The notes under the pieces: generated by a model | Seen by the model: the letters and a program-made list of their open reading frames with translations, nothing else | Told to the model about the DNA's origin: nothing | Database searches by the model: none | DNA from: Fen-1362 sp964597035 | GTDB lineage: Bacteria > Planctomycetota > Phycisphaerae > Sedimentisphaerales > Anaerobacaceae | Assembly (NCBI GenBank): GCA_964597035.1 | Contig: CAZQWM010000042.1 | Span: 1-21,814, forward strand | Direction: 5' to 3' | DNA length: 21,814 nt | Shown here: in pieces, positions 1 to 6,722 of the stretch | Layout: each line of letters begins with the position of its first letter | How positions within the stretch are numbered: position 1 is the first letter of the stretch | Translations under genes and position numbers: made by a program

Positions 1-60
1 TCGAACCTGCGACCCCTTGCACCCCATGCAAGTGCGCTAGCCAAACTGCGCCACGCCCCG
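1..60 (-). tRNA. tRNA-Pro(GGG), 3' end cut off by window edge
   Basis: Reading the minus strand from 60 downward gives a 7-nt acceptor strand (CGGGGCG), TG, a D-arm with GCGC/GCGC stem, an anticodon stem CTTGC/GCAAG with loop ATGGGGT (anticodon GGG, proline), a variable loop GGGTC and the start of the T-arm (GCAGG TTCGA). About 60 nt of a ~77-nt tRNA are present. The remaining T-arm, 3' acceptor strand and any CCA lie outside the window. Confidence 0.95.
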
Positions 61-68
61 ATACGGTT

Positions 69-97
69 ATTGTAACATCGGCCTCCTGGTCCGACAA
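69..97 (-). promoter_or_regulatory. Candidate sigma-70-type promoter for tRNA-Pro
   Basis: On the minus strand TTGTCG (97-92) and TACAAT (74-69) are separated by exactly 17 nt. Transcription would start within a few bases of the tRNA 5' end at 60. The match is by eye to the general bacterial consensus. Confidence 0.5.
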
Positions 98-98
98 G

Positions 99-151
99 CT
101 TTTTCACGCTTTCGGATGTATTCGACCAACTGCCCAAAATGCGTGAAAAAG
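99..151. repeat. Perfect 11-bp inverted repeat between divergent promoters
   Basis: CTTTTTCACGC at 99-109 is exactly reverse-complemented at 141-151, with a 31-nt spacer. It fills the gap between the tRNA-Pro promoter and the feo promoter region. It has no GC-rich stem plus T-run, so it does not look like a terminator. A binding site for a regulator, or simply a cruciform-prone spacer, are both possible. Confidence 0.6.
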
Positions 152-176
152 ATTGACAATGCAAAACGGCTGTGTA

Positions 177-212
177 AAAATGTTAGCCATAGCTAACTTT
201 TTATCGTATAAT
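177..212 (+). promoter_or_regulatory. feo operon -10 element with DtxR-like operator
   Basis: TATAAT at 207-212 is a perfect -10, giving a start near 219 and a ~19-nt leader. Just upstream, GTTAGC-CATA-GCTAAC (182-197) is a perfect 6-4-6 palindrome that extends to AAAA/TTTT at 177-180 and 199-202 with one mismatch. It resembles the TTAGGTTAGCCTAACC-type boxes bound by DtxR/IdeR proteins and covers the -35 region of this promoter. The -35 itself is poor (about TTAGCC at 183-188). A separate TTGACA lies at 153-158 but is not well spaced. The first gene downstream encodes a DtxR-family repressor, so iron-dependent autoregulation is the simplest reading. Confidence 0.6.
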
Positions 213-237
213 AAATATTGTTTCGGTATAAAAGCGT

Positions 238-726
238 ATGGTTGCCAGAAAAGACACAGCTTTGAGTGCGTCATTGGAGGATTACCTTGAAGCCATTCTA
301 AACGTGGCTGACGCATCGTGTATGGCCCGCAGCAAGGATATTGCTGCTTCGCTCGGCGTGGCAAGGCCCTCGGTTACCGGCGCCTTGAAGCTGCTCGCCA
401 AAAAAGGGCTTGTAAACTACCGGCCTTACGGCTACGTAACGCTGACTCAGGCCGGCACGGCCCAGGCAGCGAGAGTCGCCAGAAAGCACGACATAATCAC
501 GTCATTTTTCGAGGGAATCCTGGGCGTCGAATCGTCCGTCGCGCAGAAGGCGGCCTGCAGGGCGGAGCATCTTCTGGGGTCGGCAATAGTGTCCCGGATG
601 AGCGATTTTATGGATTTTGCGCGGAAGCGCCGGCGGCCCGGCGTGAGTATGCCCGATGCATTCGAAAGATTTGTAAAGAGCAGACAGGCATCGCAGCGCA
701 AGAACACACGCAGGAAGGCAAACTGA
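238..726 (+). CDS. DtxR/MntR-family metal-dependent transcriptional repressor
   Basis: A 162-residue protein with an N-terminal winged helix (about residues 12-70, including 'RSKDIAASLGVARPSVTGAL') and a helical metal-binding/dimerisation domain. Family metal ligands can be placed: D15 and E18, H84, and C107-E110-H111 in 'AACRAEHLL'. It combines the Asp seen in MntR (D8) with the Cys seen in DtxR (C102), as in many feo-linked regulators. There is no C-terminal SH3 domain; instead it ends in a very basic tail (residues 148-162). The ATG at 238 has no clear Shine-Dalgarno sequence, but alignment with the usual N-terminus 'SxEDYLEAI' supports it. It is the first gene of a DtxR-feoA-feoB operon and most likely an Fe(II)-responsive autorepressor. 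Mn specificity is less likely given the neighbours. Confidence 0.9.
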   Translation: MVARKDTALSASLEDYLEAILNVADASCMARSKDIAASLGVARPSVTGALKLLAKKGLVNYRPYGYVTLTQAGTAQAARVARKHDIITSFFEGILGVESSVAQKAACRAEHLLGSAIVSRMSDFMDFARKRRRPGVSMPDAFERFVKSRQASQRKNTRRKAN

Positions 727-728
727 TT

Positions 729-968
729 ATGGAAGTTGAAAACACAAAGCCATTGTCACAGGTGGCCGAAGGTCAAACGGTAACCGTCGCAGGGATTCAA
801 GGTGGCAGGGGGCTTAGAAGCCGGCTGACCGCTATGGGGCTTTTGCCGAAAATACAGATTACGGTCGTGCAAAACGGAGGAAGAGGGCCTTTCGTCGTGA
901 GTATTAAGAACTCGAGAATGGTCCTCGGCAGAGGCGTAGCCGATAAGATTATGGTGCTTGAGATATGA
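729..968 (+). CDS. feoA: FeoA family ferrous iron transport protein
   Basis: A 79-residue SH3-like protein, typical FeoA length, with the family pattern 'L..v.EGQTVTVAGIQGGRGLRSRLTAMGLLPKI' followed by 'RGPFVVSIKNSRMVLGRGVADKIMV'. FeoA is a small cytoplasmic partner needed by FeoB for Fe(II) uptake. The ATG at 729 lies 2 nt after the repressor stop and is preceded by AGGAAGG (712-718), so the genes are probably translationally linked. An in-frame open stretch runs further upstream, but it overlaps the repressor and adds no FeoA-like sequence. Confidence 0.9.
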   Translation: MEVENTKPLSQVAEGQTVTVAGIQGGRGLRSRLTAMGLLPKIQITVVQNGGRGPFVVSIKNSRMVLGRGVADKIMVLEI

Positions 969-1024
969 ATTTGCATACTCTCTTTTTTTGCTTTTCAAGT
1001 TAGGGCTGCCTGACTTTTGGAGAA

Positions 1025-3115
1025 ATGCTTGGGATGGCAATCGACAAGCTCAAAAATATCACCGTAGCCCTTGCCGGCAATCCTAACAGCGGCAAGACCA
1101 GCATATTCAATATGCTCACCGGCGCCCACCAGCACGTCGCCAATTACCCCGGCACCACCGTCGAAAACAAGCTCGGCACGTGCACATACAGTGATTTCCG
1201 CATTACCTTCGTTGACCTTCCCGGCGCTTATGGTCTGACGACGTTTTCCGAAGAGGAGCTTGTCGCACGCAATTTTATAATCGACGAAAAGCCGGACCTG
1301 GTCGTTGATGTGGTTGACGCTTCTAATTTGGAACGGAATCTGTATCTGGCTACGCAGCTTATTGAAATCGATGTCCCTGTTGTTTTCGCGCTTAATATGT
1401 CGGATGTCGCCCGGCAGAAGAGTATTGTCTTTGATACGGAGCAGCTTTCACGGCTTCTCGAAGCACCGATTGTGCCAACAATCGGCAACAAGGCCAGGGG
1501 CAAAATCGCCCTTCTCGATGCAATAATTGGCGTCGCAACCTCTCCGGCAGGGCCGAGAACACATCGTATTACATACGGCGACGAGATTGAAAAGGCGATA
1601 ACGGAAATCGAGCCGCTGATTCGCTCGGAACATCTCGACCTCGCCGCCAAATACGGTTCGCGATGGCTCGCGGTGAAATTGCTTGAGCAGGACAACGACA
1701 TACTTTCGAAAATCAAAAGCCAGCCGGTTCTGGAAATACTCAATCACAACGTTGACCGGTTAAAACATCTTTTCAAGGACGACCCCGAGGCAATCATCGC
1801 TGACAAGCGCTACGGTTTTATTTCCGGTGCCTGCCAGGAGACCGTCAGGACCACCGTCGAGCTTCGCCACACTGCCAGCGACCTTGCCGATGTTGTCCTG
1901 ACTCATCGCATACTCGGCCTGCCTATCTTTTTGTTTTTGATGTATTTTGTCTTTCAGCTCACCTTCTCCATCGCCGCGTACCCAATGGATTGGCTGGAGC
2001 AATTCTTCGGCTGGTTTTCCGCTTCGCTTGCCTCCTTCTGGCCGGCACAGTCCGAAAGTTGGTTACGCTCGATTCTGATTGACGGAGTAATTCCGGGTGT
2101 CGGCGGCGTGCTTGTGTTTTTGCCGAATATCCTGATTCTGTTTTTGGCAATTGCAATTCTCGAAGATTCCGGCTATATGGCGCGGGCGGCGTTTATTATG
2201 GACAAGCTGATGCATAAAATCGGTCTGCACGGCAAGAGTTTTATACCTATGCTAATCGGCTTCGGCTGTTCTATCCCGGCGATCATGGCGACGCGCATTC
2301 TTGAAAACCGCCGGAACCGCCTCACCACTATTATGGTTTTGCCCCTGATGAGCTGCGGTGCCAGGCTGACAATTTATGGTCTTCTTATACCTGCTTTTTT
2401 CCCGCATGCCTGGCGAGGACCCGTGTTGTGGCTTATTTACCTAACGGGAATCATCCTGGCCGTCATATCGGCCAAGCTTCTGCGTTTGACCATATTTCGC
2501 GGTGAAGCAGTGCCCTTTGTTATGGAGTTGCCGCCTTATCGTGTCCCCACCGCGAAATCAATACTGATTCACACTTGGCAGAGGGGCTGGATGTACCTGA
2601 AAAAAGCCGGTACAATAATTCTCGTCTGCTCGGTTATCCTCTGGGCTGCAATGAGTTATCCCAAGCCTTCCGAAAAATCGCTCACCGGCCTGACCGGCGA
2701 CGAGGTTCGCAGTGCTGAACTGGCAAACTCCGTAATCGGCCGAATCGGCCAAACGATTGAACCTGCCATAAGGCCGCTCGGATTCGACTGGAAAATCGGC
2801 ACCGCCCTGATTGGGGCGACCGCCGCCAAGGAGTTGTTCGTCTCACAACTGGGAATCATATACGCTGTTTCAGCTCAAGACGATGCCGCTACAATCCCAA
2901 CGCTGCGTTCGCGTTTGCAGGCCGATTACTCACCGCTGGTGGGCTTGTGTATAATGCTATTTTGCTTGGTTAGCTTCCCCTGTGTGGCCACCATCGCTAT
3001 TACTCGTCAGGAGACCGGCTCGTGGCGCTGGGCGGCATTTCAGTTTCTCTTCCTCACCACTCTTGCCTATATTGTAACTTTCGTAGTTTACCAGCTTGGA
3101 TCGCTGCTGTTGTGA
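1025..3115 (+). CDS. feoB: FeoB ferrous iron permease with N-terminal G domain
   Basis: A 696-residue protein with the FeoB architecture. The GTPase domain has G1 GNPNSGKT (18-25), G2 PGTTVE (42-47), G3 DLPG (64-67) and G4 NMSD (124-127). A helical linker follows to about 290, then a multi-pass membrane domain with two Gate-type halves. The conserved motifs 'GFGCSIPAIMATR' (Cys415) and 'PLMSCGARLTIY' (Cys444), proposed to line the iron path, are both intact. It imports Fe(II) across the inner membrane. GGAG at 1019-1022 is only 2 nt from the ATG at 1025; an ATG at 1034 is 11 nt away, so either could be the true start. The 56-nt gap after feoA holds no obvious promoter. No FeoC follows. Confidence 0.96.
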   Translation: MLGMAIDKLKNITVALAGNPNSGKTSIFNMLTGAHQHVANYPGTTVENKLGTCTYSDFRITFVDLPGAYGLTTFSEEELVARNFIIDEKPDLVVDVVDASNLERNLYLATQLIEIDVPVVFALNMSDVARQKSIVFDTEQLSRLLEAPIVPTIGNKARGKIALLDAIIGVATSPAGPRTHRITYGDEIEKAITEIEPLIRSEHLDLAAKYGSRWLAVKLLEQDNDILSKIKSQPVLEILNHNVDRLKHLFKDDPEAIIADKRYGFISGACQETVRTTVELRHTASDLADVVLTHRILGLPIFLFLMYFVFQLTFSIAAYPMDWLEQFFGWFSASLASFWPAQSESWLRSILIDGVIPGVGGVLVFLPNILILFLAIAILEDSGYMARAAFIMDKLMHKIGLHGKSFIPMLIGFGCSIPAIMATRILENRRNRLTTIMVLPLMSCGARLTIYGLLIPAFFPHAWRGPVLWLIYLTGIILAVISAKLLRLTIFRGEAVPFVMELPPYRVPTAKSILIHTWQRGWMYLKKAGTIILVCSVILWAAMSYPKPSEKSLTGLTGDEVRSAELANSVIGRIGQTIEPAIRPLGFDWKIGTALIGATAAKELFVSQLGIIYAVSAQDDAATIPTLRSRLQADYSPLVGLCIMLFCLVSFPCVATIAITRQETGSWRWAAFQFLFLTTLAYIVTFVVYQLGSLLL

Positions 3116-3126
3116 TATTTGGTGGC

Positions 3127-3453
3127 TCATCCCGGCAGAATTACGATTGAGCGGATTCTTCTTCGTTGTCTGCGAATAAGGTATGAGATAAAATCGCCCA
3201 TAAGTCGGTGGGCGGTGTTTTTGCCTTTGCTGACGACCCTGGCCATAAGTGTTTTTGTTGCAGGGTCCCACTCGAAGTTGATTGCCCCCGCCACGTCCGG
3301 TTCTGTGCTGTGCAGTTTTGCCCAGCCGGGGTTTCGGCCGGATATTTTCTGCTTCGCCAACGCCAGTCGATATTTCTCAAGCTGACCGTCGCTGGCAATC
3401 GCCTCCCGCAAACTGCCGCCACGATAGCACGTTACTTCTATGACACTTTGCAT
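3127..3453 (-). CDS. Conserved-looking small protein of unknown function
   Basis: The reading frame is 108 residues when started at the ATG at 3453, which has GAGGA 9 nt upstream. An in-frame ATG at 3528 would give 133 residues, but the extra N-terminus looks unstructured and has no ribosome site. I do not recognise the family. The protein is soluble and mixed alpha/beta in appearance, with a central 'FEWDPATKTLMARVVSKGKN' segment and a very basic C-terminus (RRQRRRIRS, about residues 94-102), which could contact nucleic acid. Its 3' end converges with feoB, with an 11-nt gap. The subtilase-like gene lies 113 nt upstream on the same strand, so co-transcription is possible but not shown. Confidence 0.6.
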   Translation of the reverse strand: MQSVIEVTCYRGGSLREAIASDGQLEKYRLALAKQKISGRNPGWAKLHSTEPDVAGAINFEWDPATKTLMARVVSKGKNTAHRLMGDFISYLIRRQRRRIRSIVILPG

Positions 3454-3566
3454 CGTTTCAAATCCTCTCGGTACGAGGGCTGTATCCGGCGACTCTATAT
3501 TAGAGAAATTGTCCGTAAAAGCAATCAAAAATCGCGGGGGAATTTATAGTTCGAGAGATAACCGAC

Positions 3567-5237
3567 CTACGGCTCCTGATGGTAATATGGGTCACTCTGC
3601 AGCCACGAAGGGGCCATTTCTGCGAAGTCTCCGAAATCGACAACGCCGTTAAGTATGAGCAGCTCATCGAGCGGAGAATCGCCTGCAAGCCAGTCGTCCG
3701 AAAGCGTGGCTATGTCACCATAGTCAACGGAATAATCGTATGGCGGAAGGTCACCTGTTAAGACCGGATGCAGCTCGAAGGCGAAGCCGTAATCGGCCGT
3801 CTCGCCGTTGGTTGAGTTGTTTTCGATAATGATTGTATATTCACCTGCCGCGTCCAGCCGGATATCGCACTTTTCCAGGTTGTCGCTGGTACTCAGACCA
3901 AAGGCATCCTCGCTGAAAACCGCATTTACATCGTTGGGCGCATAGACGAGCATATCCAAATCGGCCAGATATGCAGTCAGCTCGCTCGGCTCGATAAGCC
4001 CGTTGTGTGGATTGTTGTCAATCCAGCGGACCCTTCTCTGCCAGGTCAGGGTGGCAATCAGCCGGCATCTTTCTGTGACGCTGATTGTATATACCTCCAT
4101 CTGGCCCGGCGAGATTCTTCCGAATCCCCAGCCGCTGTTTGCTGTGACGTTTACATCGGGCTCAATCTCGTTTGAATCGAGCAGCAAGTATGCCTTTAGC
4201 ACATCGAGCCGGCCATATCCGCGGTCGGCCTGCCAGGTATTGTTGCTGTCTGCTGGATTTGTTTGAACACCGTCTTTATCGTCAATGTTCGGCATTGTTG
4301 AGTTGACCAGCGCCGCCTTTATCACCTCACTTTGATTGTCGTTCGGCTCCGCCGTTTCGTCCGCCAATCCGAGTAATAGTGCTGCCGCTCCCGCCGTATG
4401 AGGCACCGAGTAGCTCGTTTGCCCGCTTGTCGTCCCGACGGTTGTCCAGGCGGTATCACTGCTCGATGTGGGCACCGTCTGATTCTGCGCCGGTGCAGTT
4501 AAGTCGGGCTTTCGCCTGCCGTCTGTCGTTGGGCCGGTTCCACTGACTAATCCCACCCTGCGGTACTCATACTGGTTATTCGGGTCATTTAGTCTCAGGC
4601 CGCCCGTTGTAATGCCGTTATATGCGTCGCCGAAAACACTCACATAGGTATTTCGGTTGCCTGCCGCGTTGGCAAAAACCACATTGTGCTCGTAAGCGTA
4701 ATAGTCATACAGCATTGTCCAGGGATTATCGCCGTCGGGTGTAAGACCCGTTAGCTCGAAACCGGTTACGACAACCCGGCAATTATGAGTTAAAACAAGC
4801 TCTTTGAGCGCACCATCGAGCCAGGACGGATCAATTTCATCGTCATTGTCCGCGACCCGCGCACAGTAGATGTCGGCCCCAGGCGCCACGCCGATATCAT
4901 CAGGATATGAGGCGCCGCCTCTGCTTGAGATTATCCCTGCAAGTTGAGTATCGTGACTCGAAATGGCATTACCGTCGCCGGAAAAATCGTAGTTGAATGC
5001 GTGCGGCAAACCATTGCTGTCGGTAAACGCCTCGTGAGTGGCGCGCACGTTTCTGGCCAAAATTAATCCTATATTGACTCCCTCGCCGGTCTCGCCCAGT
5101 TGGTGCACAGCGACCGTGTTTGAACCGCCTGACTGCGTGGACTCAGCCAGCCCGAATGCCCGCGGCACTAGCGCATCGCAGCAAAAAGCCGCTGAAAGTA
5201 TGCAAACCACCCCCACCGTCCGGACGTATTTGCTCAC
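3567..5237 (-). CDS. Exported subtilase-fold (S8-like) protein, catalytic Asp apparently lost
   Basis: A 556-residue protein starting at GTG 5237, fixed by a perfect AAGGAGG (5249-5243) with 5-nt spacing. Residues 1-30 form a signal peptide (basic start, hydrophobic 'VGVVCILSAAFC'). An S8 fold follows: His95 in 'SHDTQLAGII', oxyanion Asn194 in 'ANAAGN', and Ser275 in 'SGQTSYSVPHTAGAAALL'. The strand that normally carries the catalytic Asp reads 'GVNIGLILARNVRATHEAF' (about 53-71) with Ala/Leu in its place. Residues 360-495 look like a beta-rich P-domain-like region. The C-terminus (504-546) has two Asp-rich repeats, 'VDYGDIATLSDDWL' and 'VDFGDFAEMAPSWL', dockerin-like modules frequent in Phycisphaerae. 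It is probably secreted; whether it cleaves proteins is doubtful. Confidence 0.85.
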   Translation of the reverse strand: MSKYVRTVGVVCILSAAFCCDALVPRAFGLAESTQSGGSNTVAVHQLGETGEGVNIGLILARNVRATHEAFTDSNGLPHAFNYDFSGDGNAISSHDTQLAGIISSRGGASYPDDIGVAPGADIYCARVADNDDEIDPSWLDGALKELVLTHNCRVVVTGFELTGLTPDGDNPWTMLYDYYAYEHNVVFANAAGNRNTYVSVFGDAYNGITTGGLRLNDPNNQYEYRRVGLVSGTGPTTDGRRKPDLTAPAQNQTVPTSSSDTAWTTVGTTSGQTSYSVPHTAGAAALLLGLADETAEPNDNQSEVIKAALVNSTMPNIDDKDGVQTNPADSNNTWQADRGYGRLDVLKAYLLLDSNEIEPDVNVTANSGWGFGRISPGQMEVYTISVTERCRLIATLTWQRRVRWIDNNPHNGLIEPSELTAYLADLDMLVYAPNDVNAVFSEDAFGLSTSDNLEKCDIRLDAAGEYTIIIENNSTNGETADYGFAFELHPVLTGDLPPYDYSVDYGDIATLSDDWLAGDSPLDELLILNGVVDFGDFAEMAPSWLQSDPYYHQEP

Positions 5238-5277
5238 ACCGTCCTCCTTATTGTCCTAATGCAGCTAACGTCTTGGT

Positions 5278-5306
5278 ATTATATAAAAAAGCCGGCCGAA
5301 TCTCAA
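5278..5306 (-). promoter_or_regulatory. Strong candidate promoter for the subtilase-like gene
   Basis: On the minus strand TTGAGA (5306-5301) and a perfect TATAAT (5283-5278) are 17 nt apart. The start would fall near 5271, giving a ~33-nt leader that contains the AAGGAGG ribosome site. This argues that the gene is transcribed separately from the sugar operon upstream. Confidence 0.65.
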
Positions 5307-5349
5307 GGAAAACAACCCCCAAATCCCCCAACAGAAAAGGTTTTTGTTG

Positions 5350-6303
5350 CTATTTTGGCATTTTGCTTTGTCTGAACCAGTCCACAAACGGCTTCAATCC
5401 ATCGCTGATTTGCGTATTTGGTGCATATCCCAGGTCCCGCTTGGCTTTAGTAACATCGGCATAGGTCCGTTCTACATCGCCGGGTTGTGCCGGCTGATAC
5501 TCAATCGCTGCCTTTTTTCCCAGTGCCTTTTCGATTTCTGCGACTAAATCGCTCACTGTTATCGGCCTTGATTCGCCGAGATTATAGATGTTGTATCCCT
5601 CACAGTGATTGATGGCCGCGATTGTGCCGTCGATTATGTCGTCGATATATGTGAAATCTCGCATCATACTGCCGTCGCCGTAGACCGGTATGGGTTTATC
5701 CTGTTCGATGAGCCGGGCGAATTTGTGGATAGCTAAATCCGGCCTTTGCCTCGGCCCGTATACCGTGAAATATCTCAGGCACGTTACCGATATCCCGTAA
5801 AGATGGTGATACGTATGGCAGATAAGCTCTCCGGCTTTTTTCGTCGCCGCGTAAGGTGAAATCGGGAAATCAACGTTATCTTCTTCAGCGAAAGGTACTT
5901 TTTTATTGTTGCCATAAACGCTTGAGCTTGACGCGAAAACAAACCTGGCTATGCCGTTATTCCTGGTCGCTTCGAGCATCGCCACAGTTCCGTTGACATT
6001 AACGTCAGTATAGAGCGCCGGATTAGCAATCGATGGCCGCACTCCCGCCCTTGCCGCAAGGTGAGCTACGATATCAGCGCCCCCGCCTGCGATTTTGTTC
6101 ATTTGTGCCGAGTCACGAATGTCCGCTTCGACAATTTGAAATCTGCCACTTTCAAGACAGGTCTCTATATTGCTTCGTTTGACGTTCGGGTCGTAAAAGC
6201 CGTCAAAGTTATCAATGCCGACCACCTCCCAGCCCCGGCCGAGCAGCCGTTCACACAAATGAGACCCGATAAATCCCGCCGCACCTGTAATTATCGCCTT
6301 CAT
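5350..6303 (-). CDS. NAD-dependent sugar epimerase, probable UDP-glucuronate 4-epimerase
   Basis: A 317-residue extended short-chain dehydrogenase. The NAD-binding motif GAAGFIG is at residues 7-13, the catalytic Tyr151 and Lys155 are in 'SPYAATKKAGE', and a Ser-rich catalytic segment 'SSSSVYG' is at 125-131. The 'HLAARAGVRPS' segment (81-91) is typical of UDP-glucuronate 4-epimerases, which make UDP-galacturonate. That fits the UDP-glucose 6-dehydrogenase two genes upstream. UDP-glucose 4-epimerase or another UDP-sugar epimerase remains possible. The start lies 9 nt after the stop of the small membrane protein, with TAGGTAGA before it. It is the last gene of the operon. Confidence 0.85.
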   Translation of the reverse strand: MKAIITGAAGFIGSHLCERLLGRGWEVVGIDNFDGFYDPNVKRSNIETCLESGRFQIVEADIRDSAQMNKIAGGGADIVAHLAARAGVRPSIANPALYTDVNVNGTVAMLEATRNNGIARFVFASSSSVYGNNKKVPFAEEDNVDFPISPYAATKKAGELICHTYHHLYGISVTCLRYFTVYGPRQRPDLAIHKFARLIEQDKPIPVYGDGSMMRDFTYIDDIIDGTIAAINHCEGYNIYNLGESRPITVSDLVAEIEKALGKKAAIEYQPAQPGDVERTYADVTKAKRDLGYAPNTQISDGLKPFVDWFRQSKMPK

Positions 6304-6312
6304 TCAATCTAC

Positions 6313-6690
6313 CTACGCCGCATACACAATAATCAGCCCTGCGCCCAGAACCATTATCGCCAGCATTCTGAAAACAAACTTCGGCTGCCGTTGATACCAG
6401 TTGATGATGGCCTTGCTCCTCTCGAGGCCTAACAGAAAAATCAACACCCCCGACAGCAGGAATATAGCCCCGAACAGCACGATGACCCACCTGATGCCGC
6501 ATTTTCGCGCGCCCATAAAGAAAGTAATCGCCAGTGCGAATCGAACCAAGGCCGCAAAATACATCCGCTTTCCCTGTAAGAAAAACCGCATAATTCCGCG
6601 CAGCAGCTCCGGCTTTATCAGGTACAAAAGGCCCATACCGACTATGACCGTCCCTATGGCTTTTATAACAGTCTCGATGCCTATGTTCAT
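6313..6690 (-). CDS. Small integral membrane protein of unknown function
   Basis: A 125-residue protein with about four hydrophobic segments: residues 5-25, 45-65 ('FAALVRFALAITFFMGA'), 68-90 ('WVIVLFGAIFLLSGVLIFLL') and 107-125. Short basic loops separate them (RFFLQGKR, ERSKAIINWYQRQPK). I do not recognise the family. An in-frame GTG at 6726 overlaps the ugd stop as GTGA and would add 12 residues; the ATG at 6690 is preferred because the membrane segment starts soon after it and GGTGAAG precedes it. It is embedded between two UDP-sugar enzymes, so a role in polysaccharide assembly or anchoring is plausible but unproven. Confidence 0.7.
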   Translation of the reverse strand: MNIGIETVIKAIGTVIVGMGLLYLIKPELLRGIMRFFLQGKRMYFAALVRFALAITFFMGARKCGIRWVIVLFGAIFLLSGVLIFLLGLERSKAIINWYQRQPKFVFRMLAIMVLGAGLIIVYAA

Positions 6691-6722
6691 ATCTTCACCG
6701 CCTCTCGTTTGGCAGATAATTG

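Noticed and set aside
318..728. In-frame upstream extension of feoA through the repressor gene.
   Set aside because: It lies fully over the DtxR coding region in another frame and has no FeoA-like sequence; the ATG at 729 has a ribosome site.
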